From a bacterium (GTDB taxonomy: Bacteria; Spirochaetota; UBA4802; UBA5550): DNA of 31,602 bases. Shown in pieces: positions 23,500 through 31,371 of this stretch. The stretch lies in assembly GCA_024224995.1 (NCBI GenBank), contig JAAENB010001276.1, positions 1 through 31,602 of the forward strand, given 5' to 3'. The translations under genes and the position numbers were made by a program. Position 1 is the stretch's first letter, and each line of letters begins with the position of its first letter. The notes below the pieces were generated by a model, which did not search any database, was not told the origin of the DNA, and saw only the letters and a list, made by a program, of their open reading frames with translations.

Positions 23500-24543
23500 T
23501 TATTCGTAGGCAGCGCCGCAATTAACGCATTTCGCGGTTTCTGTTAACGGATACCTTGACCCACAATACTTGCAGGCAACAAGGCGGTAAAGCGTTTTTT
23601 TGTTTGCTTGATTATTATCTTTTACATTAATAACTTCTATTTCTTTTGAAATGGCTGATGTGAGATTGACCATGTCCGTAAGTTCTGCGGCCGGATTATT
23701 TTCTTTTACTTTGAATTTAGTTATAATATCGTCGTGCCTGATTATAAAATATTGGCATTCAGTGCCGGTTAATGTTTGTATAAACATGTTTCGCAGCTTG
23801 TCTGAAATACGTTCCCATAAATCCAGGGCAGGTTCTATTGGAACAGGGGGGGAGTTTTCCAAAAATAATCCCTTTGATACAAATACTCGAACAAGGTCAC
23901 TATCCGAAAAAGGATCATTTTCATCGTTTTCATTTTTTGTGGGGATCTTAGATTCATCATACATAATTTGAAAAAGTTTAATGCGATTTTTTACTTTACA
24001 GAGAATTTCAAAACCAAGACCGCTTGTGCTTCTACAGGTTATTTTAATTGGAAATCCTTTCCGGACGCCGCGTAATTCAATTTTTTCGCCATTGTCAACG
24101 AATGTTTTTATTTTAAAAGAATCAAAACTCTTTCCAACTGTTTCTAACAGTTTTCTAACAAATGTGAATTTTTCTTCTTTGCTGTATTCTCTAAAGGTGG
24201 TTAACTCGCCGCCAGGCGTTACGTTCTCTTCTTTCTCAAAGAGTTGAGAGGTGAAAAAGTTTTTTAGGAACTTTGAGATTAAACGGATCCCGCTTATTAA
24301 AAAGAAAATAAGAAAAAACGCGGTAACAGCATCGGGCTTATGAAAAATATTAAAAGAAAAAACGTTATTTGTTTTTATTTGTTCAAAAATAATATCTATT
24401 TTTTTCTCAATTGGCTGGTCATTACCAATGATGGTAATAATGCCGCGCAACAAATTGAACCACAATGCTAATGCCAAAAAAAATATACCATATAATAGAC
24501 TTAAAAAAGCTCTCTTTTTTGAAATCACGGTTTTTGTTTTCAT
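23500..24543 (-). CDS. Two-TM membrane protein with C-terminal zinc ribbon
   Basis: A protein of 347 residues. I use the ATG at 24543 because AAAGGAG lies just upstream; a longer frame from a GTG at 24573 would start inside the promoter region. Near the N-terminus are two hydrophobic helices (FLSLLYGIFFLALALWFNLL and a second one around FFLIFFLISGI). A cytoplasmic domain of about 200 residues follows, with no family I recognise, and the chain ends in a zinc ribbon, CKYCG...CVNCGAAYE, with two CxxC pairs. Zinc ribbons at the end of membrane proteins often help fold or bind partners. It is the first gene of a short minus-strand operon with the SRPBCC gene and has its own promoter block at 24579-24606. 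Confidence 0.78.
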   Translation of the reverse strand: MKTKTVISKKRAFLSLLYGIFFLALALWFNLLRGIITIIGNDQPIEKKIDIIFEQIKTNNVFSFNIFHKPDAVTAFFLIFFLISGIRLISKFLKNFFTSQLFEKEENVTPGGELTTFREYSKEEKFTFVRKLLETVGKSFDSFKIKTFVDNGEKIELRGVRKGFPIKITCRSTSGLGFEILCKVKNRIKLFQIMYDESKIPTKNENDENDPFSDSDLVRVFVSKGLFLENSPPVPIEPALDLWERISDKLRNMFIQTLTGTECQYFIIRHDDIITKFKVKENNPAAELTDMVNLTSAISKEIEVINVKDNNQANKKTLYRLVACKYCGSRYPLTETAKCVNCGAAYE

Positions 24544-24578
24544 AAGCAACTGCTCCTTTACGGCAACTATCACAATAA

Positions 24579-24606
24579 ATTTTATTTAATCAACAGGTTT
24601 TGTCAA
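24579..24606 (-). promoter_or_regulatory. Promoter of the zinc-ribbon/SRPBCC operon
   Basis: On the minus strand TTGACA (24606-24601), a 16-base spacer and TAAAAT (24584-24579). The stretch from TTTATTTCC through CCTGTTGATT is nearly identical to the block at 25448-25475 upstream of the flavodoxin-like gene, with two differences in 28 bases. Confidence 0.65.
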
Positions 24607-24620
24607 GGAAATAAACCCTG

Positions 24621-25412
24621 TTACCGGTCTGTGCTGCCGCGAATGGATCTTTTAATAAAAGGCTGAATTAACCGTGAAAGAATACGGGCAATTCCGTATT
24701 TAAAAAAATTAACCTTTGCCGGAATATAAAATTTTTTATTCTCCAGGGATTTGTATAATTTATAATCCGAAGGAAAGGCGTCTTTCATTTCATCAATTGA
24801 AAATATTGCTCTCAGAAAACAGAATTGTTCTATATGATAATACTCCGGAGACCAGGCTTGCGTCTTAATTTTATTAAAAAATTCTTTCGACACTTTTTTG
24901 ATTTTTTTGTTATCCTTTTTTATTAGGTTGGCTGCTTTTTCATATGGCGGCGTCATTAATCCTATGCTTGTTACAGACCTGAATCCCCACAATTTCGCGA
25001 CGTATTTGGTTAAATACGTAATGACTTCTTTTACTCCTGTACCGGCAGTAGTCGCGACTATCATTACGTGTTGGTTGAAAAATTGAGGCTGATGACCTAT
25101 GTACGCGAATCTATCTATGAAATTCTTCATTATAGAGGTGACATTAAAATTATACGACGGTGAGGCAAGTATGACTCCGTTTGCGTTAAGAATCTGCTCT
25201 AAAATAATATCTTTATCATCTTTAAGCGGGCAGAATTGTTCACCTTTCCTGATGCAGCTAAAACAGCCAGGGCATCTTTTGAGATTCATGTCCTTTAGAA
25301 ATAGATACGTAAATTCAACAGCCCCTGATTCTTTAATACTCTCTTCAATTTGTTGAGTAACCCGGTATGTATTGCCTTTTCGAGGGCTTCCCATAATGGC
25401 GACTATTTTCAT
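24621..25412 (-). CDS. Flavodoxin-like NAD(P)H-dependent oxidoreductase
   Basis: A 263-residue protein of the NADPH-dependent FMN reductase/multimeric flavodoxin family, expected to bind FMN and transfer electrons from NAD(P)H. The flavin phosphate-binding loop is GSPRKGNT (8-15). A cysteine cluster CPGCFSC (47-53) plus C61 follows, common in a subset of these enzymes from anaerobes. SPSYNFNVTSIMKNFIDRF and the TTAGTG segment complete the flavin site. The C-terminal 90 residues extend beyond the core and end in a basic tail. The ATG has AAAGGA upstream and the promoter block at 25448-25475. Redox partner and substrate (quinone, nitro compound or similar) are unknown. Confidence 0.88.
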   Translation of the reverse strand: MKIVAIMGSPRKGNTYRVTQQIEESIKESGAVEFTYLFLKDMNLKRCPGCFSCIRKGEQFCPLKDDKDIILEQILNANGVILASPSYNFNVTSIMKNFIDRFAYIGHQPQFFNQHVMIVATTAGTGVKEVITYLTKYVAKLWGFRSVTSIGLMTPPYEKAANLIKKDNKKIKKVSKEFFNKIKTQAWSPEYYHIEQFCFLRAIFSIDEMKDAFPSDYKLYKSLENKKFYIPAKVNFFKYGIARILSRLIQPFIKRSIRGSTDR

Positions 25413-25447
25413 TATTGAATCCTTTAACTGAATAATCCGGAAATAAT

Positions 25448-25475
25448 TTTTTACTCAATCAACAGGCTCTGTCAA
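25448..25475 (-). promoter_or_regulatory. Promoter of the flavodoxin-like gene
   Basis: On the minus strand TTGACA (25475-25470), a 16-base spacer and TAAAAA (25453-25448). The 28 bases from TTTATTTCC to CCTGTTGATT match the promoter at 24579-24606 except at two positions. The expected start near 25441 leaves a leader of about 30 bases. Confidence 0.6.
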
Positions 25476-25557
25476 GGAAATAAAATTTCCGGGAGGTGTT
25501 ATTTCTTGTCTTTTGTAAAAAGATTATTTAAATCATTTTGTCAGCCCAAAAAAGAGC

Positions 25558-25586
25558 TTGACGAAACACTGAATATTTAGTGAAAT
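25558..25586 (+). promoter_or_regulatory. Promoter adjoining the acyltransferase start codon
   Basis: TTGACG (25558-25563), a 17-base spacer and TGAAAT (25581-25586) end seven bases before the ATG at 25594. No ribosome-binding site is visible, so a leaderless transcript is predicted. The -10 is weak. Confidence 0.4.
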
Positions 25587-25593
25587 ATACATT

Positions 25594-26664
25594 ATGGAAG
25601 AGAGTCAAAACCGCATTCAATACCTGGAAATCTTACGAGTCATCGCAACCATTGCGGTTGTGACTTTGCACGCGGCAGGAGATTTACTCAACTCATTTAA
25701 TTCCATTGGACAAAGCTGGTGGCTCATTGCCAATGGTTTTAACTCCGGTGTCAGGTGGTGTATTCCAATATTTGTTATGATAAGCGGCGCGCTGCTCTTA
25801 AGCGGCAAAACGGACTTACCTGTCGCGGTATTTTTAAAAAAGAGAATCAGAAGAGTGTTGATTCCCCTCCTCTCCTGGGGGGTAATCTATACTTTGTGGA
25901 ACCACAGAGAACTTGTTGCTGCCTTTGCCCCGCTTCCCCTGAAGGATATTGCTGTAGGTTATATCCAGGGGCCAATATTCTTTCATCTCTGGTTTGTTTA
26001 TATGATTCTGGGTCTTTATTTTATCGCGCCCGTTCTCCGTGTTTATATCAAAGGAGCGGACAAAAGCAATCTTAAGTACTTTATTATTTTATGCTTCATC
26101 GCAACCAGTGTATATGGTTTTATTTCCAAATTTTTCGGTATTACCGTTGGAGTGAAAATAGAATTTTTCACCGGCTATACCGGTTATTTTGTTCTGGGTT
26201 ATTATCTGCATAATTATGAATTGCGGGTAAGGGACAAACGGATTATCTATCTTCTGGCTTATGCCGGGTTGTTCATAACCTTTTTGGGAACATCGTACTT
26301 TACGTATAAGAACAACGGCGCCTATTTTGATTATTTCCATACGTATTTATCCCCCAATGTTTTTTTTACCTCTCTGGGGATCTATATTTTTATGAAAGAT
26401 CTAAACTGGAGTAAATTCTTATCAACAAAAATAAGGTTTAATAAATCTATCGCGGAATTCAGTTCTTTAAGTTTCGGGATCTATTTAGTACATGTGCTCA
26501 TATTTCATATGTTAATGATGAAGAAACTTCCGGTTCAAATTACAGCCGGTTTTGTTCATCCCCTGGTTGGAATTCCTCTCACTGTTCTCACGACCCTGGT
26601 ACTCAGCTTCCTGGCAGCAAAAATCATTAGTAAAACGCCGGTAATAAAAAAGATCTTTATTTAA
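25594..26664 (+). CDS. Membrane acyltransferase (acyltransferase family 3, OafA/WecH-like)
   Basis: A polytopic inner-membrane protein of 356 residues with about ten hydrophobic helices. The N-terminal block YLEILRVIATIAVVTLHAAG carries the family's conserved Arg (R15) and His (H26), and later segments PIFVMISGALLL, FHLWFVYMILGLYFIAPVL and FGIYLVHVLIFHML are typical of the family. Such enzymes add acetyl or other acyl groups to surface sugars, peptidoglycan or osmoregulated glucans using a cytoplasmic acyl donor. No glycan-synthesis genes lie beside it, so the acceptor cannot be read from context. The gene lacks a ribosome site and its promoter abuts the ATG. Family assignment is confident. 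Confidence 0.92.
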   Translation: MEESQNRIQYLEILRVIATIAVVTLHAAGDLLNSFNSIGQSWWLIANGFNSGVRWCIPIFVMISGALLLSGKTDLPVAVFLKKRIRRVLIPLLSWGVIYTLWNHRELVAAFAPLPLKDIAVGYIQGPIFFHLWFVYMILGLYFIAPVLRVYIKGADKSNLKYFIILCFIATSVYGFISKFFGITVGVKIEFFTGYTGYFVLGYYLHNYELRVRDKRIIYLLAYAGLFITFLGTSYFTYKNNGAYFDYFHTYLSPNVFFTSLGIYIFMKDLNWSKFLSTKIRFNKSIAEFSSLSFGIYLVHVLIFHMLMMKKLPVQITAGFVHPLVGIPLTVLTTLVLSFLAAKIISKTPVIKKIFI

Positions 26665-26678
26665 GTTTAAGTACTGTT

Positions 26679-27242
26679 TTATTCCCCGGTTCTCATATCG
26701 GTGCAATTATTTTTAGTAATTTGAAAATTAGTGAATTCAGTCGTACAGCCGCTTCCCATTGGTGATTGTGAAACAACTCCCACACGAATTTCTTTATTCA
26801 GATTGAGTTCAAAATAGCGTACCATTTTCCAGGTTTCACCGTCTATGGAATAATGAATAGACCAATATTTATTTTTACGTAAAATACGGAGCCAAACAGC
26901 TTTTTCATTTATCTGTTCACCATTACAATCATCCGATGACTCTTTTGTTACAACAGTAACTACCGATGTATATTCAAGATCCGTTAACTCGAATGCCGCT
27001 TTGATCCAATTCTTTTCATCATCAAAAATTAAAATAGCTCCGGCATCATATGTCGATTTAAATTCCGGCTCAATTTTTACCCGTATCATGAAATCGTAAT
27101 CAATAGGATCAAAGTAAAAAGGAGCATTACAGGCAAAATAGTTTGATGAGGTGTCAATGAAGAAGTCCGTTTCCGGAATAGCGGTAATTATAAATGATTG
27201 GTCAGTGATTTTATTAACAGTGCATTCGTTAAGTGTTTTCAT
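26679..27242 (-). CDS. DUF1349 (concanavalin A-like fold) protein
   Basis: A soluble protein of about 187 residues, with the start set at the ATG at 27242 because AGAGGAAATC lies immediately upstream; a GTG at 27263 has no such site. The whole chain matches DUF1349: a beta sandwich with FFIDTSSNYF, YDFMIRVKIEPEF, GAILIFDDEKNWIKAAFE, WLRILRKNKYWSIHYSIDGE and VGVVSQSPMGSGC blocks. Members resemble laminin G or glucanase folds and probably bind sugars; a role in carbohydrate metabolism has been suggested for relatives. A promoter with TTGCAA (27296-27291), a 16-base spacer and TTAAAT (27274-27269) precedes it. It is convergent with the acyltransferase, 14 bases away. Confidence 0.88.
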   Translation of the reverse strand: MKTLNECTVNKITDQSFIITAIPETDFFIDTSSNYFACNAPFYFDPIDYDFMIRVKIEPEFKSTYDAGAILIFDDEKNWIKAAFELTDLEYTSVVTVVTKESSDDCNGEQINEKAVWLRILRKNKYWSIHYSIDGETWKMVRYFELNLNKEIRVGVVSQSPMGSGCTTEFTNFQITKNNCTDMRTGE

Positions 27243-27344
27243 GATTTCCTCTTGATTATTCACTGCTTATTTAACAGGTAAAAGAATAATTTGCAAGGAA
27301 CTTTATTTATTTTATAAAAAAAATATGTTCCCTGGATTTTAAAC

Positions 27345-27373
27345 TTGTGACTATTTTATATATAGTGTATTGT
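27345..27373 (+). promoter_or_regulatory. Promoter of the coiled-coil lipoprotein gene
   Basis: TTGTGA (27345-27350), a 17-base spacer and TATTGT (27368-27373) lie in an AT-rich gap of about 300 bases (27243-27540). The leader would be about 160 bases and contains two AAGGAG-type sites, at about 27493 and 27526; the second serves the ATG at 27541. I see no recognised riboswitch in the leader. Confidence 0.45.
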
Positions 27374-27540
27374 GTATACACAAAAAATCCAAAATTAAAC
27401 AGTACTTATTCCCAGGTTCTATTTTTAGCATAAAAGCCGGTAATAATGGCGTGGAGCTGATTCCGGCGGCCCCATACTATTATTAATCACAAAAGGAGTA
27501 ATTACTGAAAATTATTAACAAAAAAAGGAGCAACAGAATA

Positions 27541-27978
27541 ATGAAAAAAAAATCTACTATTTGTTTAGCCAGTTTAATGATCGCGGTTGTAATGGTTTTC
27601 TCGGGATGTGAAGCAGGTCTTATGAGCGAGGATGGGGCCAACGGCAGTTCCGGTGATTCGGGTCATTTTAGTTTTTCCGATATATATGGAAGACTCAATA
27701 AACACCAGGAAGAGATTGAGCAATTGAAATTACTCGTTAACGCGCAGCAGCAGATCATTAATGAGCAGGAAGCATTAATTGAGAACGTAACGAATAGTTC
27801 GCTCGCTGGTCTTGAAAGCAGAGTAGGCACAATCGAGACTATGTTAGGCAATGCAGTACCGTATTATCGATTTCTTGCTAATGGGGATAACTATTATAGT
27901 ACGGACCCAACAGTGCCCTGGGGATATATTTCTATGGGTGTTTCGTGCTATGTTTTAATTTCTCAACCGTCGTTTTAA
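27541..27978 (+). CDS. Small coiled-coil lipoprotein
   Basis: A 145-residue exported lipoprotein: signal peptide ending in FSGC with C23 as the lipidated cysteine, then a short Gly/Ser/Asp-rich linker, then a coiled coil about residues 50-105 with heptad-like QEEIEQLKLLVNAQQQIINE, and a short C-terminal tail (YYRFLANGDNYYS). It resembles murein-lipoprotein-like or tail-fibre-stem architecture in outline only. The C-terminal tail after the coiled coil looks abruptly ended, so a larger ancestor that lost its C-terminal domain is possible. It has an AAGGAG site and a long leader, and is followed by a hairpin terminator. Confidence 0.75.
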   Translation: MKKKSTICLASLMIAVVMVFSGCEAGLMSEDGANGSSGDSGHFSFSDIYGRLNKHQEEIEQLKLLVNAQQQIINEQEALIENVTNSSLAGLESRVGTIETMLGNAVPYYRFLANGDNYYSTDPTVPWGYISMGVSCYVLISQPSF

Positions 27979-28012
27979 CATAGCGGGAATAAAAAGCCGG
28001 TGTTTTATTATA

Positions 28013-28035
28013 CGGAAGAGGCAATGCCTCTTCCG
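28013..28035. terminator. Hairpin between convergent genes
   Basis: CGGAAGAGGC (28013-28022) and GCCTCTTCCG (28026-28035) pair perfectly around a three-base loop. It lies between the plus-strand lipoprotein gene (stop 27978) and the minus-strand beta-lactamase gene (stop 28044). T-runs are modest on both sides, so termination is likely but not certain. Confidence 0.6.
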
Positions 28036-28043
28036 GTAACTCT

Positions 28044-28835
28044 CTAAATAATTCCCTTCTCTTTTAAGAAAATATCGACTAATAATTTCCTGTATTTTGC
28101 GTCAGATTTTTTCTCTATATTCAGATTGCACGCGAAAAACCATACATCCTGTTGGGTTTCCATATATCCAACATACCACCCGATTTGTGGTTTTACTCTT
28201 TGTGCCCACCCGGTTTTTCCCCTGACGGTGAAATTTTCATTATTTTCAACTATCATAATTTTTTTTAGAATGGCGTAATGTTCCTTCTTGAAATTGAATT
28301 TTTCATTATATATTTTCTTGAGAAAGTCAATTTGTTCTCTCGCCGATATCCGTATATCGCCTTCAAGCCAGAATAAATCTACCGCGTTACCGGTTTTTTT
28401 GTTTCCATAATTGATTTTATTAACATACGCGTTATATTTTCTTAAACCAACTCTGCGAGCTAACTCCCGGTAAAACCAGATGCATGTTGCGGGAAAAGCC
28501 GTAGCGAGACTATGGTCCTTATTCCACGCGGGCCAGCCCCTGTCTTTTCCATCCCATTTTATTCTTTCATTCTCATTTTTAATGGCCTTTTCCTGAAGCG
28601 CGATTAATGTATTGGGAATTTTAAATGTAGAGGCGGGAATAAATCTTTTGTTCACTCTTTTATTATTAAAGATATACTCCTTTTGAGTCTTTAATGACGA
28701 TATGATGATAGTACCATTGATTTTATTGTTTCGACAAATTCCAGCAACAGTATTATGTTTGTTATCTTTACTGCACGAAAAAAATACTATAGTTATTAAT
28801 AAAATTATTATCTTGTTTTTCATTATGGGCAACAT
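28044..28835 (-). CDS. Class D (OXA-type) beta-lactamase-like lipoprotein
   Basis: A serine beta-lactamase-like protein of 263 residues that would act in the periplasm, anchored by a lipid. I set the start at the ATG at 28835 because AGGAGG lies nine bases upstream; a longer frame overlaps the neighbouring gene. The lipobox FFSC gives C21. Class D motifs: STFK at 69-72 (nucleophile S69, carboxylatable K72), YGN at 143-145, FWLEGDIRIS with W156, and KTGW at 207-210. The second motif, normally S-x-V, reads T-C-I at 117-119, an unusual change. WNKDHSLATAF matches the family's WNKDQ-type block. The core catalytic residues are otherwise kept, so activity on beta-lactams is plausible; a penicillin-sensing or cell-wall role is the alternative. 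It lies 40 bases after the preceding unknown gene on the same strand. Confidence 0.9.
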   Translation of the reverse strand: MLPIMKNKIIILLITIVFFSCSKDNKHNTVAGICRNNKINGTIIISSLKTQKEYIFNNKRVNKRFIPASTFKIPNTLIALQEKAIKNENERIKWDGKDRGWPAWNKDHSLATAFPATCIWFYRELARRVGLRKYNAYVNKINYGNKKTGNAVDLFWLEGDIRISAREQIDFLKKIYNEKFNFKKEHYAILKKIMIVENNENFTVRGKTGWAQRVKPQIGWYVGYMETQQDVWFFACNLNIEKKSDAKYRKLLVDIFLKEKGII

Positions 28836-28875
28836 TTTTTTTAGCCTCCTGAAGGCGCATATTGATCGTAATATC

Positions 28876-29619
28876 TTATAATTTATGCTTATACCCGATT
28901 TCATCTAAATCACTTTTCAGAGCATCAAAATCATCTAATTGTGGATTTACTTGTTTTACCATTTTTCTGGTAATTGGTGTTTGTTTGTAAACTTTTCTCA
29001 CAAAATCCAACTCTAGTTCACTTTTTTCAAATTCCTCTTCATAATACTCCATTGCCCAATTTTTATAAGTCATAGGAGAGCCATCTAGCAATTGTAATAG
29101 ATCACCCGAACCATCTGAATAGCCATCATCGGGGAAATCTATATTACCTGTTTTCCACATGGTGTCATCGAATTTTTTCCAAATACAGAAAGTAGTTCCT
29201 ATGCTTTTTACAGGTTCTCCAAAAATAAATTGATGAAATTCTTTTGGTAAACTATCTACTACTCCCTTCCTAATTTCTTGCACCTCTACTGTCTTTTGAT
29301 TTTTTAAGTTAAAGAGCTTTTGCGTAAAAGTTTTATTTTTTTTTATGGTTACCGATTTCCACCCATTCATTTTACTTTCATGGGCAAATCCATTAATCAC
29401 TGCGCCATATTTGTTAAATAATATAAGCATGTGATCACCCGAACCATCTCTCATTTCACAACATTCTTCAGCATCATCCCATTGATTATTATATGAATAA
29501 TACCGATACTCCCATTCCGGGCAAATTATCGCCTCTAACGCAGATATTGATTTACAAAGATTCTGTAAATCTTTTATATCCAGTAATCGCTTTAAATTTT
29601 TTGTTGAAAGTTTATTCAT
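28876..29619 (-). CDS. Conserved protein of unknown function, start possibly frameshifted
   Basis: At least 247 residues from the ATG at 29619 (GGAAAAG upstream). Conserved-looking blocks include PEWEYRYYSYNNQWDD, MRDGSGDHMLILFNKYGAVI and GFAHES, and later SLPKEFHQFIFGEPVKSIGT and DGSPMTYKNWAMEYYEE; I recall similar hypothetical proteins in several phyla but no function. Reading upstream in the same frame gives a signal-peptide-like stretch KKIIILAIILTLSITQ without a start codon. An ATG at 29693-29691 with AGAGG seven bases upstream is offset from that stretch by one base across an A8 tract (plus strand 29682-29689), so the real product may be an exported protein starting there. A weak promoter TTGCAA (29738-29733) with TTTAAA (29715-29710) lies upstream. 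It precedes the beta-lactamase gene by 40 bases. Confidence 0.72.
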   Translation of the reverse strand: MNKLSTKNLKRLLDIKDLQNLCKSISALEAIICPEWEYRYYSYNNQWDDAEECCEMRDGSGDHMLILFNKYGAVINGFAHESKMNGWKSVTIKKNKTFTQKLFNLKNQKTVEVQEIRKGVVDSLPKEFHQFIFGEPVKSIGTTFCIWKKFDDTMWKTGNIDFPDDGYSDGSGDLLQLLDGSPMTYKNWAMEYYEEEFEKSELELDFVRKVYKQTPITRKMVKQVNPQLDDFDALKSDLDEIGYKHKL

Positions 29620-29860
29620 TGTTTTCTTTTCCAGCTTATTTTGAGTAATGCTCAACGTAAGGATTATTGCTAAAATTATTATTTTTTTTGCATTTTTTGT
29701 CCTCTTGCTTTTAAATTATTCTTCCCGGTAATTTGCAAGTTTATTTTAAAAATATCGCGTTATTTATTATCGATCCTGCGGAAACAGCTTGACGGCTCAC
29801 GGGACAATTATTACCCTTTCATATAATAACACATAACACAAAAATAAGGATTTATTTTGT

Positions 29861-31219
29861 ATGGAAAACCATGTAGTATGTAAATTTGGTGGAAGTTCAC
29901 TCGCCAATGCCGATCAGATCAAAAAAGTCAAGAATATTGTCAATGCCGACAGCAACAGGAGATTCGTAGTTGTATCGGCTCCCGGCAAGGATAAAAATGA
30001 CGCGGAAAAGGTAACGGATCATCTATTCAATATCGCCACAGGCGGGCAGCATTTTAGATCAGTGCAGAAAGATATCAGCCCTTCGGCCAGTTTACAGAGT
30101 ATAATGGAGAAGTTTCAAAAACTGGTTGAAGGTCTTGGCATTGAGGGTGATGATATTATTTCCGACTTAAAGAATGATCTGAAAAAAAATATACCGGGAA
30201 AACAAAAGATTGATTTCATCGCTTCCCGCGGAGAGCACTATAACGCGAAACTCATTGCCCGTTATTTTCAAAAAGAAAATATAAAAGCTGAAGTAAAATT
30301 ACCTGAAGAGATTGGTCTCATTGTTAACGACAATTTTGGTGATGCCAGTGTAAAACCGGTTGCGTACAAAAATCTTAAGAAATTACTTTCCCATGATTGT
30401 GTAGCAGTTATTCCGGGGTATTACGGCATAACGGAAAAAGGAGATGTGGCGGTTTTCTCCCGCGGCGGTTCCGACCTTACGGGCGGAGAACTGGCGTATG
30501 CCCTGAACGCGGTACTATATGAGAACTGGACCGATACAGACGGAGTATACCAGGTAGATCCGCGCAGTATTCCCGAATCAAAAGTAATTCCCCGGCTCAC
30601 GTATAAAGAAATTCGTCTTCTTTCCTCAAAGGGCTTTAATGTTTTTCATTTTGATGCCATGGTAAAATGCAAACGCAAGGGTATTCCTATTAACATAAAA
30701 AACACAAACAATCCGGAAGCAGAGGGGACCCTTATTTTATCGGAGAGAGTGCCGGAGGAAACTGCCGTGGGTATTGCCCGTAGAGATGATATTGCCTATC
30801 TCTATATTGAAAAAGATCATGCCGGGGAAAAGATCGGCTTTTTAAATGATCTCTTAAAAATACTTCGTGATTACGGGATTGAAACATTTCATTATCCCAC
30901 TGATAAAGATGATATCTCCGTAATACTGAACCAGGATGACCTGGTTGATTGCATTGATGATTTGAAAGACGAAATTGAACGGGAACTCAAACCGGACATG
31001 GCAGAATTTTACTATAATATTACCATGATCAGTCCCGTAGGACTTGGCATGAAAAACAATCCAGGAATTATTGCCGAGGCCGCACTGGCACTAAAAGAGA
31101 ATAATATTAATATCGAAATAATCGATCAGGGCCCCGCTCAAATTAGCTTCCATTTTGGCATTCAGCACTATTATGCGGATACTGCTTTAAAAGCCCTTTA
31201 TAAACGTCTTTTGAAATAA
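29861..31219 (+). CDS. lysC: Aspartate kinase (monofunctional)
   Basis: A 452-residue aspartokinase catalysing the first step of the aspartate pathway (lysine, threonine, methionine, diaminopimelate). The amino-acid kinase domain starts with KFGGSS (8-13) and has FIASRGEHYNAKLIARYF, VAVIPGYYGITEKGDVAVFSRGGSDLTG and ENWTDTDGVYQVDPR; these bind aspartate and ATP. Two ACT domains occupy about residues 295-452 (FLNDLLKILRDYGIETFHYP and the later MISPVGLGMKNNPGIIAEA segment), normally for feedback by lysine or threonine. The chain length is typical. Start ATG at 29861 has AAGGA about 12 bases upstream. TATAAT at 29822-29827 may be its -10. The gene stands alone, without other aspartate-pathway genes. 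A strong terminator follows. Confidence 0.95.
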   Translation: MENHVVCKFGGSSLANADQIKKVKNIVNADSNRRFVVVSAPGKDKNDAEKVTDHLFNIATGGQHFRSVQKDISPSASLQSIMEKFQKLVEGLGIEGDDIISDLKNDLKKNIPGKQKIDFIASRGEHYNAKLIARYFQKENIKAEVKLPEEIGLIVNDNFGDASVKPVAYKNLKKLLSHDCVAVIPGYYGITEKGDVAVFSRGGSDLTGGELAYALNAVLYENWTDTDGVYQVDPRSIPESKVIPRLTYKEIRLLSSKGFNVFHFDAMVKCKRKGIPINIKNTNNPEAEGTLILSERVPEETAVGIARRDDIAYLYIEKDHAGEKIGFLNDLLKILRDYGIETFHYPTDKDDISVILNQDDLVDCIDDLKDEIERELKPDMAEFYYNITMISPVGLGMKNNPGIIAEAALALKENNINIEIIDQGPAQISFHFGIQHYYADTALKALYKRLLK

Positions 31220-31229
31220 GGAAAATTAC

Positions 31230-31273
31230 GGAAGAGAAAAAAAGGGCTAAAAAAGCCTCTTTTTTTCTCTTCC
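31230..31273 (+). terminator. Long-stem terminator of the aspartate kinase gene
   Basis: GGAAGAGAAAAAAAG then GGGCT (31230-31248) pairs with AGCC then TCTTTTTTTCTCTTCC (31254-31273) around a loop of five A residues. The 3' half includes a seven-T run. It starts 11 bases after the stop codon and isolates the gene from the glutathione peroxidase promoter. Confidence 0.85.
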
Positions 31274-31276
31274 TGC

Positions 31277-31339
31277 TTGACTTTTAAGGATATATTGCGT
31301 ATTATTATATTGTGCACAATTTAATAATACGCAATATAT
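31277..31339 (+). promoter_or_regulatory. Promoter overlapped by a 50-base near-perfect palindrome, upstream of glutathione peroxidase
   Basis: TTGACT (31277-31282), a 17-base spacer and TATTAT (31300-31305) form a good promoter. A palindrome centred on GTGCAC spans 31290-31339: 24 of its 25 base pairs match, the exception being 31308/31321. It covers the -10, the likely start site near 31312, and the early leader. It could be an operator for a dimeric or tetrameric regulator, or form a hairpin in the leader mRNA. Confidence 0.75.
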
Positions 31340-31371
31340 GCATGATAAACAATATCCGAAGGAGGGAATTC

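Noticed and set aside
24544..24573. GTG start for the zinc-ribbon membrane gene
   Set aside because: It would lie at or before the predicted transcription start; the ATG at 24543 has a clear AAAGGAG site.
28836..28904. Longer start for the class D beta-lactamase
   Set aside because: It overlaps the neighbouring gene and adds a non-signal extension; ATG at 28835 has AGGAGG at proper distance and a lipoprotein signal follows.
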